Source: Embleya scabrispora (GTDB lineage: Bacteria > Actinomycetota > Actinomycetes > Streptomycetales > Streptomycetaceae). From it: DNA of 64,000 bases. The notes under the pieces were generated by a model. That model had not been told where the DNA came from and did no database searches. It saw nothing but the letters and a program-made list of their open reading frames with translations. Shown here piece after piece: positions 24,490-33,284 of this stretch (its first letter is position 1; every line of letters starts with the position of its first letter). The DNA lies in NCBI RefSeq assembly GCF_002024165.1, contig NZ_MWQN01000001.1, positions 1,302,001 through 1,366,000 on the forward strand. Direction: 5' to 3'. The translations under genes were made by a program, and so were the position numbers.

Positions 24490-25959
24490 ATGCCGCCCAT
24501 ATCCGCGTCACGTCTCAGCCAGAAGGTCGTGGTCGGCGCCGTCTTCGTCGCCGCGATGTTCGTCAACATCCTCGACGTCACCATCATCAACGTCGCGCTG
24601 CCCGCCATCGGCAAGGACCTCGGCGCGTCCCAGGCATCGCTGGCCACGGTCGCCGTCGGCTACCTGGTCAGCCTCGCGGTGTTCATCCCCGCGTCCGGGT
24701 GGCTGGGCGACCGGTTCGGCACCAAGCGGATCTTCCTGATCGCGCTGGCCCTGTTCACCGGCGCGTCCGCGCTGTGCGGCCTGGCGCAGAGCATCGACCA
24801 ACTGGTGCTCTTCCGCATCCTCCAGGGCGCGGGCGGCGGCATGCTGACGCCGGTCGGCATGGCGATGATGTTCCGGGTCTTCCCGCCCGAGGAGCGGGTC
24901 CGCGCCTCGCGCATCCTGATGGTGCCCACCGCGCTGGCCCCCGCGCTCGGTCCCGTGCTCGGCGGCCTGCTCGTGGACAAGGCGTCCTGGCACTGGGTCT
25001 TCTACATCAACCTGCCGGTGGGCGTGGCCGCGTTCGTGTTCGGCCTGATGTTCCTGGAGGAGTACCGCAACCCCAAGGCGGGCCGCTTCGACCTGCCCGG
25101 CTTCGTCCTCTCCGGCGCCGGCTTCGCACTGCTGATGTACGCGCTGAGCGAGGGCGCGACCAAGGGCTGGGGCTCGCCGATCATCCTGTCCACCGGGATC
25201 GCGGGTCTGCTCCTGTGCGTGGCGATGGTCTTCGTCGAACTGCGGGTCAAGGAACCGATGCTGCACCTGCGGCTGCTCCGCGACCGGTTGTTCGTCAGCA
25301 CCAACGTGGTGTCGATGGTCAACTCGGCGGCGTTCCTGGGCGTGCTGTACGTCTTCCCGCTGATGCAGCAGCAGGCGTTCGGGAAGTCGGCCCTGGAGAC
25401 CGGCCTGCTCACCTTCCCGGAGGCGTTCGGCGTGGTGATCGCCACCCAGTGGGTCTCGCGCCTGTACCCGGTGGTCGGCCCGCGGCGGCTGATGGCGGGC
25501 GGCCTGCTCGGGATCGGCGCGTGTGCGGCGTTGCTCGCGCTGGTCGACGGGGACACCGCGGCCGTGTTGATCGTGGTGCTGATGTTCTGCACCGGCGCCT
25601 CGATGGCACACGTGATGATCCCGATGCAGGCGGCGGCGTTCGCGCGGACCGCGCCGGCGGACAACGGCCGCGCCTCGACGATCTTCAACGTGCAGCGCCA
25701 ACTCGGCTCGGCCCTGGGCGTGGCGCTCCTGGCGAGCATCCTGGCCGGCATCGGCACGATGACCGGCCACGGCGGTGGCGCGCCGACCCCGAACCTGCAC
25801 GCGTACCACGTGGCGTTCCTGGTCGCCGCGGCCCTGGCAGTCCTCGGCGCCATCGCCGCCCTGACCATCCGCGACAAGGACGCAGCCTCCACGCTCCGCA
25901 AAAAAACCGAGGTCACCCCGACAACCACGACCCAGCCAACGGAACCGGCAAAGGTCTGA
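24490..25959 (+). CDS. DHA2-family MFS multidrug exporter (14 TM, EmrB/QacA type)
   Basis: A 489-residue exporter. NILDVTIINVALPAIGKDLG in TM1 is the DHA2 hallmark; GDRFGTKRIF is motif A, and FRILQGAGGGMLTPVGMAM plus APALGPVLGGLLVD form motifs B and C of antiporters. About 14 hydrophobic segments can be counted, with a short polar C-terminus. It probably extrudes a lipophilic drug or metabolite by proton antiport. An upstream palindrome over the -10 suggests substrate-induced expression. Single gene between the terminator and a tandem-repeat array. Confidence 0.93.
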   Translation: MPPISASRLSQKVVVGAVFVAAMFVNILDVTIINVALPAIGKDLGASQASLATVAVGYLVSLAVFIPASGWLGDRFGTKRIFLIALALFTGASALCGLAQSIDQLVLFRILQGAGGGMLTPVGMAMMFRVFPPEERVRASRILMVPTALAPALGPVLGGLLVDKASWHWVFYINLPVGVAAFVFGLMFLEEYRNPKAGRFDLPGFVLSGAGFALLMYALSEGATKGWGSPIILSTGIAGLLLCVAMVFVELRVKEPMLHLRLLRDRLFVSTNVVSMVNSAAFLGVLYVFPLMQQQAFGKSALETGLLTFPEAFGVVIATQWVSRLYPVVGPRRLMAGGLLGIGACAALLALVDGDTAAVLIVVLMFCTGASMAHVMIPMQAAAFARTAPADNGRASTIFNVQRQLGSALGVALLASILAGIGTMTGHGGGAPTPNLHAYHVAFLVAAALAVLGAIAALTIRDKDAASTLRKKTEVTPTTTTQPTEPAKV

Positions 25960-26554
25960 CCCGAACCCTCCCCCGAGGCACACACCAAGCAAGCCCACAA
26001 AACCCCAGCCCACCCGGCACGCAACACACGCACCCAACCGGACCGCCCCATCCAGCCCGTCCGGCGCTTGAGGACGCCCGCCGCAGGCGCTACGAACCGC
26101 AGCCGAGGCCACCAAACGCAACCAATCCCAGCCCGCCCGGCACGCGACACACGCACCGAACCCAACCGCACAAACCCAGCCCGTCCGGCGCTTGAGGACG
26201 CCCGCCGCAGGCGCTACGAACCGCAGCCGCGGCCACCAAACGCAACCAATCCCAGCCCGCCCGGCACGCGACACACGCACCGAACCCAACCGCACAAACC
26301 CAGCCCGTCCGGCGCTTGAGGACGCCCGCCGCAGACGCTACGAACCGCAGCCGAGGCCACCAAACGCAACCAATCCCAGCCCCTCCGACGCGCAACACAC
26401 GCACCGAACCCAACCGCACAAACCCAGCCCGTCCGGCGCTTGAGGACGCCCGCCGCAGACGCTACGGACCACAGCCGGGGCCACCAAACGCAACCAATCC
26501 CAGCCCGTCCGGCGCTTGAGGACACCCGTCCCCGGCCGGCCGCCCGGCCCGGGT
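25960..26554. repeat. 124-bp tandem repeat array
   Basis: A unit beginning CAGCCCGTCCGGCGCTTGAG recurs at 26053, 26177, 26301 and 26425 (period exactly 124 bp), with a last truncated copy at 26501 and a half unit from about 26004. Units differ by few bases. CCGTCCGGCGCTTGAGGA-type strings resemble intergenic repeats common in Streptomyces genomes. Long open frames across the array are repeat artefacts. The array separates the MFS gene from the convergent DUF1214-like gene. Confidence 0.85.
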
Positions 26555-27778
26555 TCAGGCACGGAACCGCCACGCCACGTGTTCCGCACGCCTCCGCAAG
26601 GACTCGTGCCGCTCGCCAACCCCGATCGTGCGCGTCGACGGGTGCAAATGCTCCCGCACCGACGTGCGCGGCACCACCACCGCCCGAACCGCCGGCTGCG
26701 CGTACGGGTCGAGCCACCGGTGCGTGGCGAAGACCTCCGCCCGCCCCTCGGTGTCCAGCCAGTTCGGCACGCCCGGATCCACCGCCCCGATCACGACCCG
26801 GATCCGCCCGTCCGGATCGTGCTCGGCCTGCACGTGGTTCAGCGAGGTCTGCCGGTTGGCGAAGTCGAGCGATTCGAACCAGCCCGGGCTGTACAACTGC
26901 AGGTCCCACTGCCCGGAAACCCCGGGATCGGTCTCCACCACAAGCACCTGATCATCCGTCAGCCGCACCCGCGCAAAGCCGTAGACGACCTCCTTGACCC
27001 CACCGGCCACCGTCGAGGGCGTACTGAACGTGTTCACCGGCTGCCGATCCCCCGTCGCCCGCACCCAGTCGTTCCAGACCTCGATCGAGTTCTCCACCGA
27101 GGCCGCCGCACCGGCCAGCATGCCCGCGACCCGCTCCGGGGTGACCCGCTCGGCCGGTCGCCCCTGGGTGTCCAGGCGCTCCAGGGCAAACATCGCGGGT
27201 TGCTCCGGCGTCCAGTCGAAGTAGTAGTCGCGCACATGCAACACCCGTGCGTCCGGCGTGAGTTCGATCCAATTACCCGGCTGCCGGTCGGCACTCAGCA
27301 CGATCTCGACCGTATCGCCCGGCCCCACACCCAGCGCGGTGGAGGATGTCTCCGCCAACACCTCCGTACGCCCAGCGTGCATGTCCCCCGGCTTGACCTG
27401 GAGCACGAACTTCTCGCACGCGTTCATGGTCACGGTGAGGCGATACACGCCGTCCCAGGAGATCGGCGCACGCCGCGCGTTCTGGTCCACGTTCGGACCG
27501 CCCCAGCGGTAGACCAGGTCGTTGTGGGTGAAGAACGCCGGGTTCTCCGGGTCGGTCGCGGCGAGTTGGTAGGTCAGCCAGCAGGCGACCTGATTGGCCA
27601 GGTGCCGAATGCCCTCGGCCCGGTCGGCGTCCGTCGCGCCGGGGAAGTCGGCCTCGAGGATACGATCGCCCAGCGCGGCCATCCGCTCGCAATAGGCGCG
27701 CCAGGCACTGCCGTCGACCACGCCGGAGGCGGAACCATCGGGCCGGGGACGGGGACGGTCGTTCGAGTCCGAGTGCAC
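26555..27778 (-). CDS. DUF1214-like protein paired with a sulfotransferase
   Basis: A 407-residue soluble protein without signal peptide. Two related beta-rich segments are visible: YRWGGPNVDQNARRAPISWDGVYRLT near residue 90, and LDFANRQTSLNHVQAEHDPDGRIRVVIG near 320; the former resembles DUF1214/DUF1254-type proteins. The family assignment is moderate and no catalytic residues are recognised. GTG 27778 is chosen because it begins 1 nt after the sulfotransferase stop. The pair recurs in actinobacteria in my recollection; function unknown. Confidence 0.7.
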   Translation of the reverse strand: MHSDSNDRPRPRPDGSASGVVDGSAWRAYCERMAALGDRILEADFPGATDADRAEGIRHLANQVACWLTYQLAATDPENPAFFTHNDLVYRWGGPNVDQNARRAPISWDGVYRLTVTMNACEKFVLQVKPGDMHAGRTEVLAETSSTALGVGPGDTVEIVLSADRQPGNWIELTPDARVLHVRDYYFDWTPEQPAMFALERLDTQGRPAERVTPERVAGMLAGAAASVENSIEVWNDWVRATGDRQPVNTFSTPSTVAGGVKEVVYGFARVRLTDDQVLVVETDPGVSGQWDLQLYSPGWFESLDFANRQTSLNHVQAEHDPDGRIRVVIGAVDPGVPNWLDTEGRAEVFATHRWLDPYAQPAVRAVVVPRTSVREHLHPSTRTIGVGERHESLRRRAEHVAWRFRA

Positions 27779-27779
27779 G

Positions 27780-29096
27780 TCAGATCTCTTCCGTCGGAAC
27801 CTGGAACCGCTTCTGATAGTCCGCCAGTCGAGAACGCACGTCCTCCCGATCCAGGCCGAGGTCGTCGAACGCATAGGCGTGCCGTCCGTGCCGCCCCTGC
27901 GGGCGCGCGGCCAGATACGCGCGCATCCGGCCCGCCGCGTCCGCGCCGAACTCCAGCCCGAACCCGGCATACAACTCCCGTACCACCGCGATCGGATCGC
28001 GCATGAAATCCGCGTAGGTCGAGTCGTGCCAGTCGGATTCGGTCACCCGGCCCGCGTCACGAAACGCGGTGAGCCGGGCATAGGCGGTGCACCACAGGTC
28101 GCTCTGGGTCCGCGCGACGTCCCGGATGTCGGAACGATTCCCGTACGCGTGGTGAATGGTGGCGATCAGGCTGCTCAGCGAGGCCAGCACGGTGAGCGGA
28201 TCGCGGTGCGTCACCGCCAGGCGCGCGTCGGGGTACACGTCGACCAGCGCGTCCAGGGTCAACAGGTGCGCGGGCGACTTGAGCACCCAGCGGGTCGCCC
28301 CCGGTGTACGTCGCTGCAGGATCTGCAGGACCAGTCGGTGGTAGGCGTACGCGGGCCGCATGTCGCAGTCGGCCAGCCACGCGGCGTACGACGGGATCGC
28401 GAACTGCCCGGTGAAGTCCTCGGAGCGGAACGCGAGCACGTGCGCGCTGATGCACTCCTTGGGCAGCGTGCCGCTCTTCTCGTGGATCGCGTCCATCGCG
28501 GGAAGAGCCGCGGTGACGAAGCGAATCTCCCGCTCGGCGAGCGCGATGCGCGGGTCGGTGTCGCGCGTGGCGGGCTCGGGCGGCGGGACGGGACGCAGGA
28601 ACTCCCAGGTGGTGGGCACCCGGTTGGCCGGATCGCGGGCAAGCAGCGCGTGCAGGATCGAGGTGCCGGTGCGGGGGCCGCCGGTGACGAAGATCGGCCG
28701 CTCGATCGGCTCGTCGCGCACGCCGGGGTCGTCGCGGACGTAGCGGGCGACCTGGAGTCGGACGTCCAGGAGCCGATTCACCCAGGTGTACGCCCACCAG
28801 CGGCCGACCCGGTCCAGGTTCGCCTCGTGTTCGAGGGAGTGGAGGAGGCGGTCCAGGCCCTCGCGGAAGGCGGGGTCGGTGTCGGTGAGGGCGAGGCCGG
28901 CGGTCTCCGGGGTGCCGACCGGGTCCGGGTCCGCGCCCGCGCCCGCGCCGGCCCATGCACCGCCGGCCCGGGCGCGGGCCTCGCCGAGGAGGGTGTCGGC
29001 GTCGAAGGGACGGTCGAGGTCGTCGGTGAGCGGTGGGATGGCGCCGGCCGCCAGGGTCTCGGTCCAGGCGGCGCGTTGTGGTGGTGTCCAGGCCAT
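27780..29096 (-). CDS. sulfotransferase family protein
   Basis: A 438-residue PAPS-dependent sulfotransferase of the Sulfotransfer_3 type. The 5'-phosphosulfate loop FVTGGPRTGTSILHALL is near residues 135-150; the 3'-phosphate-binding part LAVTHRDPLTVLASLSSLI near 295. WVLKSPAHLLTLDALVDVYPDA sits between them, as in this family. It transfers sulfate from PAPS to an unknown small acceptor. The next gene on this strand follows at 1 nt. A divergent APS kinase gene 260 bp away could provide the donor. Confidence 0.9.
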   Translation of the reverse strand: MAWTPPQRAAWTETLAAGAIPPLTDDLDRPFDADTLLGEARARAGGAWAGAGAGADPDPVGTPETAGLALTDTDPAFREGLDRLLHSLEHEANLDRVGRWWAYTWVNRLLDVRLQVARYVRDDPGVRDEPIERPIFVTGGPRTGTSILHALLARDPANRVPTTWEFLRPVPPPEPATRDTDPRIALAEREIRFVTAALPAMDAIHEKSGTLPKECISAHVLAFRSEDFTGQFAIPSYAAWLADCDMRPAYAYHRLVLQILQRRTPGATRWVLKSPAHLLTLDALVDVYPDARLAVTHRDPLTVLASLSSLIATIHHAYGNRSDIRDVARTQSDLWCTAYARLTAFRDAGRVTESDWHDSTYADFMRDPIAVVRELYAGFGLEFGADAAGRMRAYLAARPQGRHGRHAYAFDDLGLDREDVRSRLADYQKRFQVPTEEI

Positions 29097-29226
29097 GGCC
29101 GGTCGGCCTCCCTCACGTTCGGGTGTCGCGTCTCACGTCTCGCGTCTCGCGTCTCGGCGTCTCGGCGGTGCAGGTCCGGGCGGCTGTGGCTCGGTCCCGG
29201 GCGCAGGTTAGCTCTATGTGAAGGTA

Positions 29227-29247
29227 AATCTGAAGGGACGTCAGATT
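29227..29247. promoter_or_regulatory. palindrome between sulfotransferase and APS kinase genes
   Basis: AATCTGA-N7-TCAGATT is a perfect 7-bp dyad in the 260-bp divergent gap. Candidate operator shared by both units. A CGTCTCG-type simple repeat lies at about 29127-29165. Confidence 0.45.
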
Positions 29248-29356
29248 CGGGGGCCGGCTTTTCGGCGTCCGGGTACTGGACCGGGGCCGAGCCGCGCCGG
29301 GTCGCCCCGTACGGTACGAATCCTCGGGTTCATTGCGAACGGGCGGATGGAGAGTC

Positions 29357-29950
29357 GTGAGCGAGCGCAACGTGGTCTGGCACGAGGGCGGAGTGACGCG
29401 CGAGCAGCGTCCATCGCTGGGGGCGACGGTCTGGTTCACCGGCCTGTCGGGTTCGGGCAAGTCGACGGTCGCGGTGATCGCCGAACGGCTTCTGGTCGAG
29501 CGCGGGGTCACCGCGTATCGCCTGGACGGCGACAACGTGCGGCTCGGCCTGAACGGCGACCTGGGTTTCGGCGCCGAGGACCGGACCGAGAACATCCGCC
29601 GGGTCGGCGAGGTCGCCAGGCTGTTCGCCGACGCGGGCGTGGTCGCGATCGTCCCGGTGATCAGCCCGTATCGCGCCGACCGCGACCGGGTCCGCGCGCT
29701 GCACGCCCGGGACGGTCTGCCGTTCCTGGAGGTGTTCGTCGACACCCCGATCGAGGAGTGCGAACGCCGCGACCCGAAGGGCCTGTACGCCAAGGCCCGG
29801 CGCGGCGAGATCGGCGACTTCACCGGCATCTCCGCCCCGTACGAGGCCCCGGAGAAGCCGGAGTTGCGCCTCACCCCGGCAGACGGCGACCCGGAGCAGC
29901 AGGCGGAGCGGCTGCTGGCGCTGCTGGAGACGATGGTGGGCGAGGGGTAG
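29357..29950 (+). CDS. cysC: adenylyl-sulfate kinase (APS kinase)
   Basis: A 197-residue APS kinase: P-loop GLSGSGKS at residues 29-36, YRLDGDNVR near 58 and [22 protein letters not shown] near 137, all diagnostic. It phosphorylates adenosine 5'-phosphosulfate to PAPS. GTG 29357 follows GGAGAGTC; an earlier in-frame start lacks a ribosome site. No sulfurylase or reductase genes accompany it; its neighbour is a sulfotransferase, suggesting dedicated PAPS supply for sulfation rather than assimilation. Confidence 0.95.
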   Translation: MSERNVVWHEGGVTREQRPSLGATVWFTGLSGSGKSTVAVIAERLLVERGVTAYRLDGDNVRLGLNGDLGFGAEDRTENIRRVGEVARLFADAGVVAIVPVISPYRADRDRVRALHARDGLPFLEVFVDTPIEECERRDPKGLYAKARRGEIGDFTGISAPYEAPEKPELRLTPADGDPEQQAERLLALLETMVGEG

Positions 29951-30002
29951 TCGGCGGGATCGGCGTCAGGTCACTGGCGAAGGTCGCCGACGGAAAGCGC
30001 CA

Positions 30003-30057
30003 ACGCGGCGTCAGGTCCTGTGGATCCCCCTCGGATCCACGGATCCTGACGCCGCGT
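30003..30057. terminator. nested hairpin between convergent cysC and MFS genes
   Basis: Outer stem ACGCGGCGTCAGG (30003-30015) pairs with CCTGACGCCGCGT (30045-30057). Inner stem GTGGATCC (30020-30027) pairs with GGATCCAC (30033-30040). Well placed as a bidirectional terminator. Confidence 0.7.
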
Positions 30058-30096
30058 CACACACCACGAGCGGGTGTGCGATCGGTGGTGCGGCCG

Positions 30097-31767
30097 CTAG
30101 TGGAGCAGGCCGCCCGTGGCGGGCTTGCGGCCGTGCCGCATGACCAGCGCGATCACCAGCGCCAGCAGGCCGCACACGATCAGGATCCAGAAGCCGGTGG
30201 TGAAGGCGTCCGTGGTGTAGGTGCAGCCGCGCGGGTCGCAGGCGTCCTGGGTGGCCAGGCCCTGTCCGCTCGGCGCCGGACCGGTGATCCGCAGGCGGTT
30301 GTTGGTGAAGATCGGCGACAGCAGCGCGACACCGACCGAGGCGCCGAAGGACTGGGCGACGACCAGCATGCTGGACGAGATGCCCTGCTGCTCCTGCGGC
30401 ACGGCCTCGATGATCAGGTTCGGCGCGGCGGCGTAGTACATCCCGAAGCCGATGCCGTAGACCACGCCGCAGATCAGCATGAGCTGCCACGAGTCGTGCA
30501 TGAACACGTACATGAAGCCGGCCAGGGTGAGCGTCGTGACGCCCACGATCATCGGCATCCGCAACCCGCTGCGCTGCCCCCAGAGGCCGGCCAGCGGGCC
30601 CGCGATCATGCTGGACATCGACTGCCAGATCAGTACGTGCAGGGCGAGGCCGAGGAGGGTGAAGCCGAGCGCGTAGTCGAGCGAGTCGTTGAACGACACC
30701 GCCGCCTTGACCTGGTCGGCGATGCCAGCCCACATCGCCTCGGGCGCGCCCATGGCCTTGGCGCTCTGGACGGCGCCGTCGCCGTACTTGTCGAGCGTGC
30801 TCTGCTTGACGTTGTCCGGGGTCAGGCCCATGTAGCTGGTCAGGTAGTTCTGGATGCCGATGATCATGTTGGCCAGGAACGCGATCCCGAGCACCAGGGC
30901 CACGCGCGGCGCGGTGAGCAGCTTCAGGTCGATGATCGGGTTCTCCACCCGCTTCTCCCACAGCACCCACAGCCCGATCACGGCCACGCCGGCGAGCGCG
31001 TACCCGAATGCCGAGGGCTTGCCCCAGCCCCAGGCCTCCCCCTGGCTGATGTACAGCAGGATCAGCGCGAGCCCGACGCCGAGGATGACCCCGCCGACGT
31101 AGTCCACCTTCTGCGGAACGCGCAGCTTGGACTCGGGCACCACGATCAGCAGGAGCGGGATCAGCACGACCATGTAGACGACCAGGAACCAGAACAACGA
31201 GCGCCAGGAGTAGTGCTCGGTGAGCAGCCCGCCGACGACCGGCGCGAGCGCGGCGGACAACCCGAGCCCGGTGGCCGAGACACCGATCGCGACCGGGATG
31301 AACTTGCGCGGCATCAGGTCGCGAATCAGCCCGTACACCACGGCGGTCATGCCGAAGGCGACCGCCTGGAGCGCCCGGCCGACCAGGAACAGCGGCCAGG
31401 AGCCGGTCACCGCGCAGATCAACGACCCGACCAGGAACGACACGCTGGTCGCGAGCAGCAGCCGCTTCTTGCCGTAGACATCGGAAAGCTTGCCGATCAG
31501 GGGGCTGACCGCGCCGCCGACGAGGCCCAGGATCACGACCATCCACGAAATGCTCTCGCCGACGGACCGGAACGACGGGGCGATCTCCGGCACGGCCGAG
31601 GAGATCATCGCGTACTGGAGCGGCACGACCTCGGAGAACATCACCACGACGGCCAGGACGGCGAACACCCGGCCCTTGGAGACCCCTTCCAGCCGACCGG
31701 TATCGACCGAGGACGGGTCGGATCCGGGCTCCGGCGGCTTCGCCGATACTTCAACGGTCGCAGACAT
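30097..31767 (-). CDS. MFS exporter (DHA2/EmrB-like, large extracellular loops)
   Basis: A 556-residue transporter. SEVVPLQYAMISSAVPEIAPSF in TM1 replaces the usual LDxTIVNVALP; GKLSDVYGKKRLLL is motif A, and LGLSAALAPVVGGLLTEHYSWRSLFW matches motif C. About 14 hydrophobic helices are visible, with a hydrophilic insertion near residues 335-370 and a Cys-containing loop CDPRGCTYTTD near 505 that may form an extracellular disulfide. ATG 31767 follows GGAAAG. A promoter with an overlapping operator lies about 240 nt upstream. Confidence 0.9.
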   Translation of the reverse strand: MSATVEVSAKPPEPGSDPSSVDTGRLEGVSKGRVFAVLAVVVMFSEVVPLQYAMISSAVPEIAPSFRSVGESISWMVVILGLVGGAVSPLIGKLSDVYGKKRLLLATSVSFLVGSLICAVTGSWPLFLVGRALQAVAFGMTAVVYGLIRDLMPRKFIPVAIGVSATGLGLSAALAPVVGGLLTEHYSWRSLFWFLVVYMVVLIPLLLIVVPESKLRVPQKVDYVGGVILGVGLALILLYISQGEAWGWGKPSAFGYALAGVAVIGLWVLWEKRVENPIIDLKLLTAPRVALVLGIAFLANMIIGIQNYLTSYMGLTPDNVKQSTLDKYGDGAVQSAKAMGAPEAMWAGIADQVKAAVSFNDSLDYALGFTLLGLALHVLIWQSMSSMIAGPLAGLWGQRSGLRMPMIVGVTTLTLAGFMYVFMHDSWQLMLICGVVYGIGFGMYYAAAPNLIIEAVPQEQQGISSSMLVVAQSFGASVGVALLSPIFTNNRLRITGPAPSGQGLATQDACDPRGCTYTTDAFTTGFWILIVCGLLALVIALVMRHGRKPATGGLLH

Positions 31768-32087
31768 ACCGGTACTTTCCGTTCTGTGCAGGGACGCGCA
31801 CCGGACACGTGTCACTAGGGCGACACGCCCGGTTTTGTACGGAATATGCGGGGGGCAAAACGCCACTCGGCCTCGATGAGGCCGGCATGTCTCGTGGACA
31901 TCGCCAACCGGATCGGTGCACTCCAGCCGAACTGATTGACAGTGTTTAGCACGCCGGGGAAGTGCGCGGAAGGGTGAGGGCGAGAGAGATGGGAGGTTGA
32001 TCCCGTTTTAGTATACAAATTCCCTGACGGACCGTCAGCTCCCTGTCGGGGTCAGGGTCGGGGTTCGGGGTCGGGAGCATTACGGCC
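31768..32087. other. leader region of the MFS gene
   Basis: Contains the promoter/operator at 32010-32038 and a small hairpin CGTGTC/GACACG (31808-31827) close to the MFS start. A 67-codon frame at 31815-32018 has no family features and is not accepted as a gene. Confidence 0.4.
32010..32038 (-). promoter_or_regulatory. promoter with overlapping palindromic operator (MFS gene)
   Basis: On the minus strand, CTGACG-N17-TATACT forms a promoter. The perfect palindrome CTGACGGACCGTCAG (32024-32038) covers its -35. Variants of the palindrome occur at 38547-38561 and 47019-47033. The start of the MFS gene lies 240 nt downstream, so a long leader is implied. Confidence 0.6.
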
Positions 32088-33284
32088 GTTGCGCCTTGGG
32101 TTGCGGGTGGCCGGTGCGGGGCCGGTCCGAGTCGGTGATGGGCCGCCGCCGGCGTGCGGGGCTCCAAGACCCGGGACTCCCGACGAGACGCACGCATTGC
32201 TCGGCGAAAACCGGCTGGCAGCGGCGGGCGGGGAGGGCGGCCGGGTCGAGTCCTCCGGGGAGCGTTCGCGAGTGGGTCGGCGTTCCCGGCGGGCGTTGGC
32301 ATGTGGGTGTGACGAAGGCTCACGAACCCGGATCGCGATGGGTGATTGAGGGCTTCGAGCTTCGGTGACCTGCGGTTTTGTGGCGTCGGAGGGGAAAGTC
32401 GAGCGTCGAGTGCCGGTTTCGTGTGCTGTGGCCCCTTCGGCGCCGGAGCGGAGACCGGAATCGCCCAATCGGCGTCCGCTTGGAGCCCTGCGACCCCACG
32501 GGGGCCGCCGAGGAGACCGAAAGTGCCCAATAGGCGCCGAACCCGGATCCCGAGGAACCCGAATCAGCCGCCGCTCGCGCTGACCTGCGGTTTTTTCCCA
32601 CGCGAAGGCTCCGGCACCCCACGGATCCGGATTCGTGAACCTTCGTCACCCACATGCCAACGCCCGCCGGGAACGCCCGACCCACCCGGGAACGCTCCCC
32701 GGAGGACCCGACCCGGCCGCCCTCCCTGCCCCCCGCTGCCAGCCGGTTTTCAGTGAGCAAGACGCCCGCCTCGTCGCGATCACCGAGTCTCGGAGCCCCG
32801 AGCGCTGGCGGCGGCCGACCTCTGGCGCCGGACCAACCCCGCACTTGTTACCCGCAACCACACGCGCAACGCCCGCCGAAGACACCCAACCCACTCGGGA
32901 GGGCTCCCCGGAGGACCCGACCCGGCCGCCCTCCCTGCCCCCCGCTGCCAGCCGGTTTTCAGTGAGCAAGACGCCCGCCTCGTCGGGAGCCCCACGCCTC
33001 GGAGCCCCGAGCGCCGGCGGCGGCCGACCTCTGGCGCCGGACCAACCCCGCACCAGCCACCCGCAACCACACGCGCAACGCCCGCTGGAAACGCCCGACC
33101 CACTCGGGAAGGCTCCCCGGCGCACTCGACCCGGCCGCCCCTCCCCGCCGCTGCTGGTGGTGGTGGTGTGTTCCCGGGAACAACAGCCCTGTTTCGCCCG
33201 GCAATTCGACTCCCCCGGCACCCATGACTCCGCGCCCGAAGCGGTCGGACCAGCCAACCCGCTCAGCCGTCCCGGACCGCACGC
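32088..33284. repeat. gene-free repeat island: 209-bp direct repeats plus an inverted copy
   Basis: A module containing CGCCCGC..., CTCCCCGGAGGACCCGACCC and GCTGCCAGCCGGTTTTC recurs with equivalent points at 32661, 32870 and 33079 (period 209 bp; the third copy is partial). A diverged copy runs in the opposite direction at about 32088-32330. The 300-bp spacer between inverted and direct copies carries TGACCTGCGGTTTT twice (32366 and 32581). Several long frames exist but share no family features and mirror each other on both strands. No gene is supported. Confidence 0.7.

Noticed and set aside
26068-26519. Series of 60-85-codon frames
   Set aside because: Identical copies offset by 124 bp; produced by the tandem repeat.
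31815-32018. 67-codon minus-strand frame in the MFS leader
   Set aside because: No ribosome site or family features; it begins next to the operator and is better explained as leader RNA.
32320-33250. Long Pro/Arg-rich frames on both strands of the repeat island
   Set aside because: They repeat with the 209-bp unit and exist on both strands at once, as expected for GC-rich repeats without stops.
26004-33284. CRISPR array
   Set aside because: Repeat units are 124-209 bp without short repeat/spacer alternation, and no cas genes occur.
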